NCBI RefSeq assembly: GCF_025200925.1
Contig: NZ_CP104174.1
Span: forward strand, 4,154,001-4,218,000
DNA length: 64,000 nt
Source of the DNA: Bradyrhizobium sp. CB1015
GTDB taxonomy: Bacteria; Pseudomonadota; Alphaproteobacteria; Rhizobiales; Xanthobacteraceae
Reading direction: 5' to 3'
Every line of letters starts with the position of its first letter. Position 1 is the first letter of the stretch. The notes under the pieces are model-generated. The model was not told where the DNA came from. It worked only from the letters and a program-made list of their open reading frames with translations, and ran no database searches. The position numbers and the translations under genes are program-made. This document shows, one piece after another, positions 17,257-26,685 of this stretch.

Positions 17257-17520
17257 ATGACAATTCTCAGGGAGATCGTCGCAGCGGTCGCGGGAGTCTA
17301 CGCGCTCCTGCTGGTCTGTGACGCATTGTTCGGCGTCGGCGAGGCGCGGTTCGACGACGCTTATTACCGCGCCAGCTTCTACGCACCGCGGCCGAAGGAG
17401 TTTCGGTTCGCGAGCGACACGCCGCCGGCGGTCCGCGTCAGCGACGCCTTCGCGCAGTTCGCGCCGGCCGAGGCCAAGCCGAACCGGCGCTACTCGTCGC
17501 TGACGACGATCATCCGCTGA
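17257..17520 (+). CDS. Small membrane-anchored protein
   Basis: An 87-aa protein. Residues 4-27 (ILREIVAAVAGVYALLLVC) form one membrane helix or uncleaved signal anchor. The rest is a soluble domain with several aromatic residues (FDDAYYRASFY) and a basic Ser/Thr-rich C-terminus. ATG 17257 is preceded by AGGGCAGGG inside a hairpin. Convergent with the alpha/beta hydrolase, 7 bp apart. It looks like a real gene of unknown role, since the frame ends cleanly and has a typical membrane-anchor layout. Confidence 0.6.
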   Translation: MTILREIVAAVAGVYALLLVCDALFGVGEARFDDAYYRASFYAPRPKEFRFASDTPPAVRVSDAFAQFAPAEAKPNRRYSSLTTIIR

Positions 17521-17527
17521 CGCAGCC

Positions 17528-18424
17528 TCATTCCCCCTGGATCCATTCCGCGACGCCGCGCCAGAGCGTGTCGCGGTGCTCGGGGCGGAAGAAGCCGAAA
17601 TGACCTATTCCCTTGGCGCCGACGTCGGAGGGTTTGACCGTCAGCACCTCCGGCTTGATCGCAGTGAAGCCGCCCGTGAGCAGCTCGACCGCGGGGCGCG
17701 GCGCCCAGGGATCGTCGGAGAAGCACAGCGCGCGTAGCTCGCCTTTGAAATTCGCGAAATTCTCGAGCGCCGGCAGCTTTGAATCGAAGAGATAGCGGGG
17801 GCTCGAGACCCATTCGGTCCATTGCAGGAAGACGCCCTTGGGCAGGTCCTCGCCGACACCGGCCCAGCCCGGTGCGTAACCGAGTGCATGGACCAGCGGC
17901 ACGCCGACAAAATTCATGAATGCGTAGACGCGGTATTTTTCCGGCGAGGTCATCAACCGCCACGTCGCGGCCTGCGAGGCCACCAAGGCGGCGCGCGAGA
18001 TCTCGCTGTTGTTCGTGATCAGCCCGAGCGCCTGGCCGCCGAAGGAATGGCCGACATAGGCGAGCGGCAGGGCATGATAGCGCTCGCGCATCCAGCTGAC
18101 CGCGGCGGTGACGTCGAGCGCCGCCCAGTCGGACATCGAGGCCTTGAAGCCGACCAGCGATTTCGGCTGGTTGTAGCCGACCATCGCCGGCAGGCGGGAA
18201 TCGCCGATGCCGCGATAATCGTAGGTCAGCACCGCGCAGCCGCGATGGGCGAGGTAGGAGGCAAAGCCCCGATAGATCTTGCGGGGCACGGCCGTCGCCG
18301 AATTGATCAGGACGGCATGGCGCTTGGCGCCGCGCGGCAGGAACAGGGTGCCGGCCAGGGCATAGCCGTCGGTTGCCGGGAAGCTGATCTCGTCGATGAA
18401 AACGTCGTCCAGTGCCGCGTCCAT
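17528..18424 (-). CDS. Alpha/beta-hydrolase family protein
   Basis: A 298-aa protein with alpha/beta-hydrolase fold. The strand-turn motif VLTYDYRGIGDS precedes the nucleophile elbow VGHSFGGQALG (Ser of GHSFGG at about 127). A late GHFGFFRPEH motif gives the catalytic His. It resembles the short-chain hydrolases annotated as dienelactone hydrolase-like or esterase; substrate is unknown. I chose ATG 18424, which begins MDAALDDVFIDEISFPATDG; the longer in-frame extension to 18592 would overlap the promoter of the DAHP synthase and is Pro/Lys-rich. Confidence 0.8.
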   Translation of the reverse strand: MDAALDDVFIDEISFPATDGYALAGTLFLPRGAKRHAVLINSATAVPRKIYRGFASYLAHRGCAVLTYDYRGIGDSRLPAMVGYNQPKSLVGFKASMSDWAALDVTAAVSWMRERYHALPLAYVGHSFGGQALGLITNNSEISRAALVASQAATWRLMTSPEKYRVYAFMNFVGVPLVHALGYAPGWAGVGEDLPKGVFLQWTEWVSSPRYLFDSKLPALENFANFKGELRALCFSDDPWAPRPAVELLTGGFTAIKPEVLTVKPSDVGAKGIGHFGFFRPEHRDTLWRGVAEWIQGE

Positions 18425-18604
18425 GGCGGTCGGTGTCCCGTCGGATTTCTTGGCCTGCCCAAGCAAATGCGAATTCGGCTTTGGCCGCAAGGGTTTGCGC
18501 TGCGAAATGGATTTACAACTGGCGGGGCGTGGCCGGCCTGTGTATAAGGCGGCCCTCGCAACCCCTAGATCAGGTTGTGGTTTTTGCTTCACGGAGAGAT
18601 TGCG

Positions 18605-19993
18605 ATGTCCGAGCGGTGGACGCCCGAGTCCTGGCGCAGCAAGCCGGTGCTACAGGTGCCCGAATATCCCGACGCCAAGGCTTTGGCCGACGTCGAGGCG
18701 CAGCTTGCGACCTTTCCGCCGCTGGTGTTCGCAGGCGAGGCGCGCAATCTGAAGAAGGCCTTGGGCCGCGTTGCGGCCGGCGAGGCCTTCCTGCTCCAGG
18801 GCGGCGACTGCGCCGAGAGCTTCGCCGAGCATGGCGCCAACAACATCCGCGACTTCTTCCGCGTGCTGCTGCAGATGGCGGTGGTGCTGACCTATGCCGG
18901 CGCTGTCCCCGTGGTGAAGGTCGGCCGCATCGCCGGCCAATTCGCAAAGCCGCGGTCGTCGCCGACCGAGAAGGTGAACGGCGTCGAGCTGCCGAGCTAT
19001 CGCGGCGATATCGTCAACGACATCGCCTTCACCAAGGAAGCACGCATTCCCGATCCGCAGCGCCAGCTGATGGCCTATCGCCAGTCCGCGGCGACGCTGA
19101 ACCTGCTCCGCGCCTTCGCCACCGGCGGTTTCGCCAATCTCGGCAGCGTGCATCAATGGATGCTCGGTTTCCTCAAGGATAGCCCGCAGTCCCGCCGCTA
19201 CAAGGAGCTGGCCGACCGCATCTCGGACGCGCTCAATTTCATGCGCGCCTGCGGCCTCGACCTCGAGAGCCATCCGGAGCTGCGTGCCACCGATTTCTAC
19301 ACCAGCCACGAGGCCCTGCTGCTCGGCTACGAGCAGGCCATGACCCGCGTCGATTCCACCACCGGCGACTGGTACGCGACCTCGGGCCACATGATCTGGA
19401 TCGGCGACCGCACCCGTCAGCTTGATCACGGCCATGTCGAATATTTCCGCGGCATCAAGAACCCGATCGGGCTGAAGTGCGGCCCCTCGCTCAAGGTGGA
19501 CGAGCTGTTGAAGCTGATCGACGTGCTCAATCCCGAGAACGAGCCGGGCCGGCTGACGCTGATCGGCCGCTTCGGCTCGGACAAGATCGGCGAGCATCTG
19601 CCGAACATGATTCGCGCCGTGAAGCGTGAGGGCCGGGTGGTGGTCTGGTCGTGCGATCCCATGCACGGCAACACCATCACCTCGACGTCCGGTTACAAGA
19701 CGCGGCCGTTCGACCGCATCCTGTCCGAGGTGAAGTCGTTCTTCGCGATCCATGCCGCCGAGGGCACCCATGCCGGCGGCGTGCATCTGGAGATGACCGG
19801 CCAGGACGTCACCGAATGTCTCGGCGGCGCGCGCGCGATCACGGACGAGGATCTCAACGACCGCTACCACACGGTCTGCGATCCCCGCCTCAACGCCGAG
19901 CAATCCATCGACATGGCATTCCTGGTGGCGGAGCTGCTCAAGCAGGAGCGCGCCGGCAAGACCCAGCCGATTCCGGCCGCAGCGGGGCTGTAA
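18605..19993 (+). CDS. aroG: Class II 3-deoxy-7-phosphoheptulonate synthase (DAHP synthase)
   Basis: A 462-aa plant/Mycobacterium-type enzyme joining phosphoenolpyruvate and erythrose 4-phosphate, the first step of aromatic amino acid synthesis. Class II motifs are present: GGDCAESF near 73-80, [28 protein letters not shown] (metal/PEP site), and [22 protein letters not shown] (metal-binding His and Glu). Length fits. ATG 18605 is preceded by GGAGAG at 6-10 nt. dgkA follows 4 bp after the stop. Gene symbol conventions differ (aroG, aroF or aroH). Confidence 0.95.
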   Translation: MSERWTPESWRSKPVLQVPEYPDAKALADVEAQLATFPPLVFAGEARNLKKALGRVAAGEAFLLQGGDCAESFAEHGANNIRDFFRVLLQMAVVLTYAGAVPVVKVGRIAGQFAKPRSSPTEKVNGVELPSYRGDIVNDIAFTKEARIPDPQRQLMAYRQSAATLNLLRAFATGGFANLGSVHQWMLGFLKDSPQSRRYKELADRISDALNFMRACGLDLESHPELRATDFYTSHEALLLGYEQAMTRVDSTTGDWYATSGHMIWIGDRTRQLDHGHVEYFRGIKNPIGLKCGPSLKVDELLKLIDVLNPENEPGRLTLIGRFGSDKIGEHLPNMIRAVKREGRVVVWSCDPMHGNTITSTSGYKTRPFDRILSEVKSFFAIHAAEGTHAGGVHLEMTGQDVTECLGGARAITDEDLNDRYHTVCDPRLNAEQSIDMAFLVAELLKQERAGKTQPIPAAAGL

Positions 19994-19997
19994 GACC

Positions 19998-20351
19998 TTG
20001 CTGCGGATCTGGAAGGCCACGATCAATTCCCGCAACGGGCTGGTCTTTGCGTTCCGGTCGGAGCAGGCCGTCCGCGAGGAGATCTTTGCGCTGCTGCTGT
20101 CGGTGCCGCTTGCCTGGTTCATCGGCGCGACCGCCATGCGCGCGGTCGAATTGGTGTGCTCTGTCGCGTTCGTGCTGACGGTCGAGCTGCTCAATACCGC
20201 GATCGAGAAGCTCGCCGACCGGCTGACCATGGATCACGACAAGCAGATCGGCCGCGTCAAGGACATGGGCTCCGCCGCGGTCGGCGTTGCGCTCTTGATG
20301 ACCGGCGCGTTCTGGATCATTGCCGTCATCGAGCGATTGGGGTTCCTGTAA
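19998..20351 (+). CDS. dgkA: Diacylglycerol kinase DgkA
   Basis: A 117-aa, three-helix membrane enzyme phosphorylating diacylglycerol to phosphatidate for lipid recycling. The family signature is clear: ATINSRNGLVFAFRSEQAVREE (amphipathic helix), VLTVELLNTAIEKLADRL (catalytic Glu and Asn) and KDMGSAAVGVALL. The start appears to be TTG 19998, giving MLRIWKATINS. There is no in-frame ATG before the conserved region, and the gene begins 4 bp after the aro gene stop. Start codon assignment is the weak point; the family call is secure. Confidence 0.93.
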   Translation: MLRIWKATINSRNGLVFAFRSEQAVREEIFALLLSVPLAWFIGATAMRAVELVCSVAFVLTVELLNTAIEKLADRLTMDHDKQIGRVKDMGSAAVGVALLMTGAFWIIAVIERLGFL

Positions 20352-20372
20352 CTCGGGATCGGATAGAGCGCC

Positions 20373-22130
20373 ATGACCGAACGTCTCGACACATTCGCGG
20401 TCACGCTCGCCCAGCTCAATCCGACCATGGGCGACGTGGAGGGCAATGCGGCCAAGGTGCGGGCTGCGCGGGCGCAGGCGAAGTCTGACGGCGCCGATCT
20501 CGTGCTGTTTCCGGAATTGTTCATCGCCGGCTATCCACCGGAAGACCTGGTGCAGAAGCCCGCCTTCCAGGCCGCCTGCCGCGCCGCGATCGAAAGCCTC
20601 GCGCGCGAGACCGCCGATGGCGGGCCCGCGATGCTGGTCGGCACCCCCTGGGTCGAGGAGGGCAGGCTCTACAATGCCTGCGCGCTGCTCGATGGCGGCC
20701 GCATCGCGAGCCTGCGTTTCAAGTGCAACCTGCCGAATTACGGCGTGTTCGACGAGAAGCGGCTGTTTTCGCGCGGCCCTGCCGCCGGTCCCGTCACCAT
20801 ACGCGGTGTGCGCATCGGCGTGCCGATCTGCGAGGACATCTGGCTGGAGGAGTCCGAGGACTACGAGAACGTGGTCGAGACGCTGGCCGAGACCGGCGCC
20901 GAGATCATCCTGGTGCCGAACGGCTCGCCTTACGCCCGTGACAAGAACGACGTGCGCCTGTCGGTCGCGGTGGCGCGCGTGACCGAGAGCGGGCTGCCGC
21001 TGGTCTATCTCAACCAGGTTTGCGGCCAGGACGAGCTCGTCTTCGACGGCGCATCGTTCGCGCTCAACGGCGATCTGTCGCTCGCGGCGCAGCTGCCGGC
21101 CTTCGAGGAGAGCATCGTCACGCTGCGCTTCAGCAGAAACGGCGATGACTGGCGCTGCACTGGGCCGATCGCCGAGCTGGCCGAGGGCGACAAGGCGGAC
21201 TACGCGGCCTGCGTGCTGGGCCTGCGCGATTACGTCGCCAAGAACGGCTTTCCCGGCGTGCTGCTCGGCATTTCCGGCGGCATCGATTCGGCGCTCTGCG
21301 CGGCGATCGCGGTCGACGCGCTCGGCGCCGACCAGGTGCATGGCGTGATGCTGCCTTACCGCTACACGGCCGCGCACTCGATCGCCGACGCCGGCGAGCT
21401 CGCCGGCCATCTCGGCATCCGCTACGAGGTGCTGCCGATCGCGGAAGCCGTGACCGGGTTCGAGACGATCTTGTCCGGCATCTTCAAGAATCTGCCGCCA
21501 GATATCACCGAGGAGAACCTCCAGGCCCGCACCCGCGGCACGCTTCTGATGGCGATCTCCAACAAGACCGGGCTGATGGTGGTGACGACCGGCAACAAGT
21601 CGGAGATGTCGGTCGGCTACGCCACGCTCTATGGCGACATGAACGGCGGCTTCAACCCGATCAAGGACATCTACAAGACGCAGGTGTTTCGGCTGGCGGC
21701 GTTGCGCAATAGTTGGAAGCCCGACGGCGCGCTCGGACCTGCCGGCGAGGTGATCCCGCCTGACATCATCACGCGCCCGCCGACCGCGGAGCTGCGCGAG
21801 AACCAGACCGATCAGGACTCATTGCCGCCTTACGACGTGCTCGACGCCATCCTGGAGCGCCTGGTCGAGCGCGAAGAGCCGCTGGATCAGATCATCGCCG
21901 CCGGCTTCGACCGCGAGACCGTCACCCGCATCGACCATCTGCTCAACGTCGCCGAATACAAGCGCCGCCAGGCCGCGCCCGGCGTGAAAGTGACGGCAAG
22001 GAATTTCGGCCGCGACCGCCGCTATCCCATCACCAACCGCTTCCGTGACAAGGGCGAGCCGTTGCCGGCGACGGATGAGGCGCTGGTGTCACGCGGAAGC
22101 ACGGCGTCAATCGACGCATTCGAGGGGTGA
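20373..22130 (+). CDS. nadE: Glutamine-dependent NAD+ synthase
   Basis: A 585-aa two-domain cytosolic enzyme converting nicotinate adenine dinucleotide to NAD+ with glutamine as nitrogen donor. The N-terminal nitrilase-like glutaminase domain (about 5-265) has the Glu-Lys-Cys triad E48, K117 and C153 (LFPELF, RFKCNLPN, VPICEDIW). The C-terminal synthetase (about 285-570) has the ATP-PPase loop GISGGIDSALCA and TGNKSEMSVGYATLYGD. Length is normal. It is 21 bp beyond dgkA. It is convergent with the oxidase operon, 25 bp apart. Confidence 0.97.
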   Translation: MTERLDTFAVTLAQLNPTMGDVEGNAAKVRAARAQAKSDGADLVLFPELFIAGYPPEDLVQKPAFQAACRAAIESLARETADGGPAMLVGTPWVEEGRLYNACALLDGGRIASLRFKCNLPNYGVFDEKRLFSRGPAAGPVTIRGVRIGVPICEDIWLEESEDYENVVETLAETGAEIILVPNGSPYARDKNDVRLSVAVARVTESGLPLVYLNQVCGQDELVFDGASFALNGDLSLAAQLPAFEESIVTLRFSRNGDDWRCTGPIAELAEGDKADYAACVLGLRDYVAKNGFPGVLLGISGGIDSALCAAIAVDALGADQVHGVMLPYRYTAAHSIADAGELAGHLGIRYEVLPIAEAVTGFETILSGIFKNLPPDITEENLQARTRGTLLMAISNKTGLMVVTTGNKSEMSVGYATLYGDMNGGFNPIKDIYKTQVFRLAALRNSWKPDGALGPAGEVIPPDIITRPPTAELRENQTDQDSLPPYDVLDAILERLVEREEPLDQIIAAGFDRETVTRIDHLLNVAEYKRRQAAPGVKVTARNFGRDRRYPITNRFRDKGEPLPATDEALVSRGSTASIDAFEG

Positions 22131-22155
22131 AGCCCAGCTTGAGCGACGGTGGGCG

Positions 22156-22548
22156 CTATGACGGGGTCGCGAAAAACAGCACCCTCAGGAAGTGCGTGTA
22201 TTCGGATTCGAGCACCATGATCGACACAAATACCAATACCGCGACTGGCGGCAGCAGGATGGCATAGGCCAACGCCAGCCGCTCCCAGGCCATGTGCATG
22301 AAGACGGCGACGATCAGGCCGGCCTTCAACATCATGAACAGCAGGATCAGCGACCACCTCAGATAGCCGTGCAGGCCAAAGTAGTCGACGAGGTAGGAGC
22401 ACGTGCTGAGGACGAATAACCAGCCCCAGACCACGAGGTAGAGCTTGATCGGGTGCTGTTGCTCCTTGGCGTGAACGGCTCCCGTTGCGACTGCGCCATG
22501 CGCCGGAGCGTGGAGCTGTCCTTCCATGTGTACCGCCGCGTTTGTCAT
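22156..22548 (-). CDS. Cytochrome c oxidase subunit IV
   Basis: A 130-aa membrane protein. About 45 N-terminal residues rich in His/Ala/Gly are followed by three helices, the middle containing LILLFMMLKAGLIVAVFMHM, as in the prokaryotic CyoD/COX IV family. It is the last gene of the five-gene oxidase operon, 9 bp after the subunit III-type gene. It probably stabilises the complex. The His-rich N-terminus is unusual and might touch copper. Confidence 0.85.
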   Translation of the reverse strand: MTNAAVHMEGQLHAPAHGAVATGAVHAKEQQHPIKLYLVVWGWLFVLSTCSYLVDYFGLHGYLRWSLILLFMMLKAGLIVAVFMHMAWERLALAYAILLPPVAVLVFVSIMVLESEYTHFLRVLFFATPS

Positions 22549-22557
22549 GCGCCGACC

Positions 22558-23280
22558 TCACCAAAGATAGAAGAATGCGAAGATGAACACCCACACGAGA
22601 TCGACGAAGTGCCAGTACAGGCCCGTGATCTCGACGATCTCGTAATACCCCTTGCGGCTCGTGAAGAAGCCGCGCCTCTCGACGTCGAAATCGCCGCGAA
22701 AGACCTTCCGCGCAATGGCGATCAGGAAAATCACACCGATCGTCACATGGGTGCCGTGGAAGCCGGTGATCATGAAGAAGCTCGCACCAAACTGCGGCGC
22801 ACCCCATGGATTGCCCCAGGGCCGAACGCCCTCCATGATCAGCTTGGTCCATTCGAAGGCCTGCATTCCGACGAAGGTTGCGCCGAAGGCTGCAGTGACC
22901 AGCATCAGGATTGCGGTTCTCACGCGGTCGCGCCGGTAGCCGAAATTGACGGCCATCGCCATCGTACCGCTGCTGCTGATCAATACAAACGTCATTATGG
23001 CGATCAGGATCAGGGGAATGTGGTTGCCCCCAATATTGAGGGCGAAGACCTCGCTGGGATTCGGCCACGGTACGGTCGTCGACATGCGCGCCGTCATGTA
23101 GGAGAGCAGGAAGCAACTGAAGATGAAGGTGTCGCTGAGGAGGAAGATCCACATCATGGCCTTGCCCCAGGACACGTTCTTGAAGGCGCGCTGATCGGAC
23201 GCCCAGTCGGCGGCGATGCCGCGCCAGCCTTCAAGCCGCGCAGGCGATTGGCCTGGATTTGTCAGCACGGTCTCAGCCAT
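22558..23280 (-). CDS. coxP: Cytochrome c oxidase subunit III (second copy)
   Basis: A 240-aa membrane protein with the heme-copper oxidase subunit III fold. Visible features are KAMMWIFLLSDTFIFSCFLLSY (helix with the conserved Asp/Glu region), a GANTFVGMQAFEW-type segment (FGATFVGMQAFEWTKLI), ITGFHGTHVTIGVIFL, and a C-terminal YWHFVDLVWVFIFAFFYLW signature. The ATG at 23280 fits; a longer frame would overlap the upstream gene. The order matches CoxP of B. japonicum coxMNOP, recalled rather than aligned. Confidence 0.9.
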   Translation of the reverse strand: MAETVLTNPGQSPARLEGWRGIAADWASDQRAFKNVSWGKAMMWIFLLSDTFIFSCFLLSYMTARMSTTVPWPNPSEVFALNIGGNHIPLILIAIMTFVLISSSGTMAMAVNFGYRRDRVRTAILMLVTAAFGATFVGMQAFEWTKLIMEGVRPWGNPWGAPQFGASFFMITGFHGTHVTIGVIFLIAIARKVFRGDFDVERRGFFTSRKGYYEIVEITGLYWHFVDLVWVFIFAFFYLW

Positions 23281-23294
23281 CTGGTCTCGCCTCC

Positions 23295-23999
23295 CTAGCT
23301 CAGCAATTGGCGGCAGATGTTGACGAAATCGTCGGTCCAGCCGGTGAGAAGACCGAGCAGGACAAGCCAGACCAACAGCAGGAAGTGCCAGTAGATGGCG
23401 CACAGCTCCACGCTCAAGCGCATGTCGGCGATCTGGGCGCCGCGCCACATCTTGGCTGAGGTTCGGCCCAAGGCCACCAGACCGCCCGTCAGATGCAGCC
23501 CGTGCACTGCGGTCAACAGGTAGAAGAAGGAATTCGCCGGATTGGACGCCACGAAATATCCCGCAGCCCCGAGCCGTTGCCAGGCCAGGAGCTGTCCGGC
23601 GAGGAAGATCACGGCAGATGCTCCGCCCGCGAGCAGACCGATGACGACGCCTTCAGTATCGTGTCGGCGCGCGGCCGCGTACGACCATTGCAGCGCGACA
23701 CTGCTCAGGACAAGGACGCCCGTGTTGACCCACAGCAGCCGCGGTACAGGCAGCGGCCGCCAGTCCACTACGCTCATGCGCATCGAGTAGGCGCTGATGA
23801 AGAGGACGAACAATGCGCTCGCGACCGCGAGAAACACGCCAAGTCCGACCTTCGCTGCCGGCCAGGTCATGGCATCGCTGCCAGGGAAGTCACCGGCCGG
23901 GCCTTCCTCCAGCCAGGGCTTGGCCGTCAGGCGCTGCTGCGACAGCCACCATCCGGCGATCACCGCAAGCACAGCCAGGAACAGGATGACGGCGCTCAC
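23295..23999 (-). CDS. coxO: Cytochrome c oxidase subunit III-like protein (first copy)
   Basis: A 234-aa membrane protein divergent from the neighbouring subunit III but of the same family: VFLAVASALFVLFISAYSMRM, LTAVHGLHLTGGLVALG, and terminal YWHFLLLVWLVLLGLL. It has an added N-terminal helix (about 2-18). Its start overlaps the subunit I stop by 4 bp, so it is translationally coupled. Two different subunit III genes in one operon are also described for coxMNOP (CoxO and CoxP), from memory. Neither shows lost helices, so both may be in the complex. Confidence 0.88.
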   Translation of the reverse strand: MSAVILFLAVLAVIAGWWLSQQRLTAKPWLEEGPAGDFPGSDAMTWPAAKVGLGVFLAVASALFVLFISAYSMRMSVVDWRPLPVPRLLWVNTGVLVLSSVALQWSYAAARRHDTEGVVIGLLAGGASAVIFLAGQLLAWQRLGAAGYFVASNPANSFFYLLTAVHGLHLTGGLVALGRTSAKMWRGAQIADMRLSVELCAIYWHFLLLVWLVLLGLLTGWTDDFVNICRQLLS

Positions 24000-25774
24000 G
24001 AAGCAGCTCCCTGAGCGGGCTGCGTCGCGCGCGGCGGCTGGTTCTGCGGAATGAAATCCTCCGCGGCGCCGGGCACACTGTAGTCATAGGCCCAGCGGTA
24101 CACGACCGGGAGCTCCTTGCCCCAATTGCCGTGTCCTGGGGGCGTCTCCGGCGTCTGCCACTCCAGCGTCGTCGCCCGCCACGGATTGCCGCCCGAGGCC
24201 TCACCTTTGAACAAGCTCCAGGCGAGGTTGAACAGGAACACCATCTGGCTGAAGCCGACGGTCAAGGCCACCACGGAGATGAAAGCGTTGAGTGAATGGG
24301 CCGAGGACGGGATGAACGTCGTATCTCCGAGTTCGAAATACCGGCGCGGCACCCCGAGCAGTCCAAGATAGTGCATGGGGAAGAAGATCAGGTAGGCGCC
24401 GAGGAAGGTGACCCAGAAATGAAACTTGCCCATGGCCTCGTTCAGCATCCGCCCCGTGACCTTTGGGTACCAGTGATAGATCGCGCCGAGCACGACCATG
24501 ATCGGTGCCACGCCCATCACCATGTGGAAATGGGCGACCACGAACATGGTATCCGAGAGGGGCACGTCCACGACGACGTTGCCGAGGAAGAGGCCGGTGA
24601 GCCCGCCGTTCACGAAGGTGATGATGAAGCCGAGGGCGAACAGCATCGGCACCGTGAGATGAATGTCGCCGCGCCACAGGGTCAGCACCCAGTTGTAGAC
24701 CTTGATCGCGGTGGGGATTGCGATGATGAGCGTCGTGGTGGCGAAGAAGTACCCGAATTGCGGGAACATGCCGCTCACATACATGTGGTGCGCCCATACG
24801 ATGAAGCTGAGCGCGCCGATGGCTACGATCGCCCAGACCATCATGCGATAACCAAAGATGTTCTTGCGCGCATGCGTGCTGATCAGATCGGAGACGATGC
24901 CGAAGGCGGGCAGGGCGACGATGTAGACTTCGGGATGGCCGAAGAACCAGAACAGGTGCTGGAAGAGCAGCGGGCTGCCGCCGCCATATTTCGAAAGCGT
25001 GCCCATCTCGACGAGGGCAGGCATGAAGAAGCTGGTTCCCAAGAGACGGTCGAGCAGCAGCATGACCGAGGCAACGAACAGTGCAGGGAACGCCAGGAGC
25101 GCCATGACGGTCGCCGTGAAGATGCCCCACACCGTCAGGGGCAGGCGCATCAAAGTCATGCCGCGCGTGCGCGCCTGCAACACCGTGACCACGTAATTCA
25201 GCCCGCCCATGGTGAAGCCGATGATGAACAGGATCAGGGACGCCATCATGAGAATGATGCCCCAATCCTGCCCGGGCGTTCCGGAGAGGATTGCTTGCGG
25301 CGGGTACAGCGTCCAACCGGCGCCGGTGGGGCCGCCGGGCACGAAGAATGTCGAGGCAAGCACCAGGACGGCGAGCAGGTAGACCCAGTAGCTCAGCATG
25401 TTCACATAAGGGAAGACCATGTCCCGGGCGCCGACCATCAGCGGGATCAGGTAGTTGCCGAAGCCGCCCAGGAACAATGCGGTGAGCAGGTAAATCACCA
25501 TGATCATGCCGTGCATGGTGATGAATTGGAGGTACTGATTGGCATCGATGAAAGAGAAGGTGCCGGGGAATCCCAGTTGCAGCCGCATCAGCCACGACAG
25601 CACCAGGGCCACCAGCCCGATGGCCGTGGCCGTCAGCGAATACTGAATGGCGATCACCTTGGCGTCCTGCGAGAAGACATACCGTGTCCACCAGCTCCGC
25701 GGATGATAGAGCTCGACATCAGGTACTTCGGCAGGCGGGATGCCGCGGATCCCTTCATATGGAATATCGACCAT
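23996..25774 (-). CDS. coxN: Cytochrome c oxidase subunit I (heme-copper, A-type)
   Basis: A 592-aa, 12-helix catalytic subunit reducing O2 to water and pumping protons. From ATG 25774 (GAGGAGG ribosome site): heme a ligand H88 (MHGMIM), D-channel FGNYLIPLMVGARD, the GHPEVY motif with CuB ligand H279, gate Glu E281 and cross-linked Y283, CuB ligands H328/H329 (AHHMY), K-channel lysine K357, and heme ligands H414/H416 (VVAHFHMVMG). All key residues of an A1-type oxidase are present. The 646-aa upstream extension lacks a better ribosome site. Matches CoxN in gene order. Confidence 0.97.
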   Translation of the reverse strand: MVDIPYEGIRGIPPAEVPDVELYHPRSWWTRYVFSQDAKVIAIQYSLTATAIGLVALVLSWLMRLQLGFPGTFSFIDANQYLQFITMHGMIMVIYLLTALFLGGFGNYLIPLMVGARDMVFPYVNMLSYWVYLLAVLVLASTFFVPGGPTGAGWTLYPPQAILSGTPGQDWGIILMMASLILFIIGFTMGGLNYVVTVLQARTRGMTLMRLPLTVWGIFTATVMALLAFPALFVASVMLLLDRLLGTSFFMPALVEMGTLSKYGGGSPLLFQHLFWFFGHPEVYIVALPAFGIVSDLISTHARKNIFGYRMMVWAIVAIGALSFIVWAHHMYVSGMFPQFGYFFATTTLIIAIPTAIKVYNWVLTLWRGDIHLTVPMLFALGFIITFVNGGLTGLFLGNVVVDVPLSDTMFVVAHFHMVMGVAPIMVVLGAIYHWYPKVTGRMLNEAMGKFHFWVTFLGAYLIFFPMHYLGLLGVPRRYFELGDTTFIPSSAHSLNAFISVVALTVGFSQMVFLFNLAWSLFKGEASGGNPWRATTLEWQTPETPPGHGNWGKELPVVYRWAYDYSVPGAAEDFIPQNQPPRATQPAQGAAS

Positions 25775-25851
25775 TAGAAACCTCCTCGGTCGTTTCCATC
25801 GGGGGGGAGGCGTTGGCCTCTTGCGCCCGATCGATCTCCGGCGGCAGCTTG

Positions 25852-26685
25852 CTACTTGCCGCCGGATTGGTACGTCGCCTTCACGACGGCTTTTGCCGGC
25901 GATAATTCTGCGAACGTTTTTTGTTGCTCCAGCCAAGCGTGATATTCACGCTCTTCGTCGACGATGACCTTGGCCCGCATCTGATAGTGAGCAGCGCCGC
26001 AAAGCTCCGCGCAGAGGACATCGAAGGTTCCGGTTCGGATCGGCGTGATCCAGAAATAGGTCACCATGCCTGGAACCATGTCCATCTTGGCCCGGAATTC
26101 GGGAACGTAGAAATCATGCAGGACATCAACCGAGCGGAGCAGAACCTTGACCGGCTTTCCGACCTGAAGGTGCAGGTCGCCGTTCTCGATCACGACATCG
26201 TCCTGCGCGTGCCGGTCGTCACGGTTGAGCCCCATCGGATTGTCGGAGGCGATGTTGCGGACATCCGATGTGCCCAACTGCCCGTCCTTGCCCGGAAGGC
26301 GGAAGCTCCACTGCCATTGCTGGCCCATGACCTCGACCTCGGTGGCATCCGCAGGCACCGTCACGAACTGGTGCCAGACCACGAGGCCAGGCGCCAGCAT
26401 GGCCGCGACGCCGACGCCGGTCCCGACGCTCAGCCACCATTCGAGCCTTTTGTTTTCCGGATTGTAGTCGGCCCGTCTTCCCTCTCTGTGGTGAAACCGG
26501 AAGACGCAGTAAGCCATGAAGGCGATCACGGCGACGAAAACAAAGCCCGTGATCCAGAACGTGATGTTGATGGTGTGGTCGATATAGGCCCAGTTCGTGG
26601 CGATCGGCGTCCACCACCACGGGCTGTAGATGTGAAACATCACCGAGCCGATCGCGACCAGAAGCAGTATCAGTGCGACAGCCAT
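25852..26685 (-). CDS. coxM: Cytochrome c oxidase subunit II
   Basis: A 277-aa subunit that takes electrons from cytochrome c. Two membrane helices (about 3-20 and 40-62; a further segment near 90-105) precede a periplasmic cupredoxin domain. The complete CuA site is visible: H190, C225, E227, C229, H233 and M236 (CAELCGAAHYQM). The conserved aromatic patch GQQWQWSF at 121-128 is the electron entry route. It has no fused heme domain, so it is a caa3-less aa3 type. First gene of the operon; 77 bp before subunit I. Confidence 0.96.
   Translation of the reverse strand: MAVALILLLVAIGSVMFHIYSPWWWTPIATNWAYIDHTINITFWITGFVFVAVIAFMAYCVFRFHHREGRRADYNPENKRLEWWLSVGTGVGVAAMLAPGLVVWHQFVTVPADATEVEVMGQQWQWSFRLPGKDGQLGTSDVRNIASDNPMGLNRDDRHAQDDVVIENGDLHLQVGKPVKVLLRSVDVLHDFYVPEFRAKMDMVPGMVTYFWITPIRTGTFDVLCAELCGAAHYQMRAKVIVDEEREYHAWLEQQKTFAELSPAKAVVKATYQSGGK

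Noticed and set aside
18650..20230. A 526-codon open frame on the minus strand across the DAHP synthase and dgkA genes
   Set aside because: It is the complement of two secure enzymes, with composition typical of reverse-frame reading.
25799..25810. Run of G residues between oxidase subunits I and II as a phase-variable tract
   Set aside because: It lies in the gap between the genes rather than inside a frame, and has no repeat units; slippage would hardly alter either protein.
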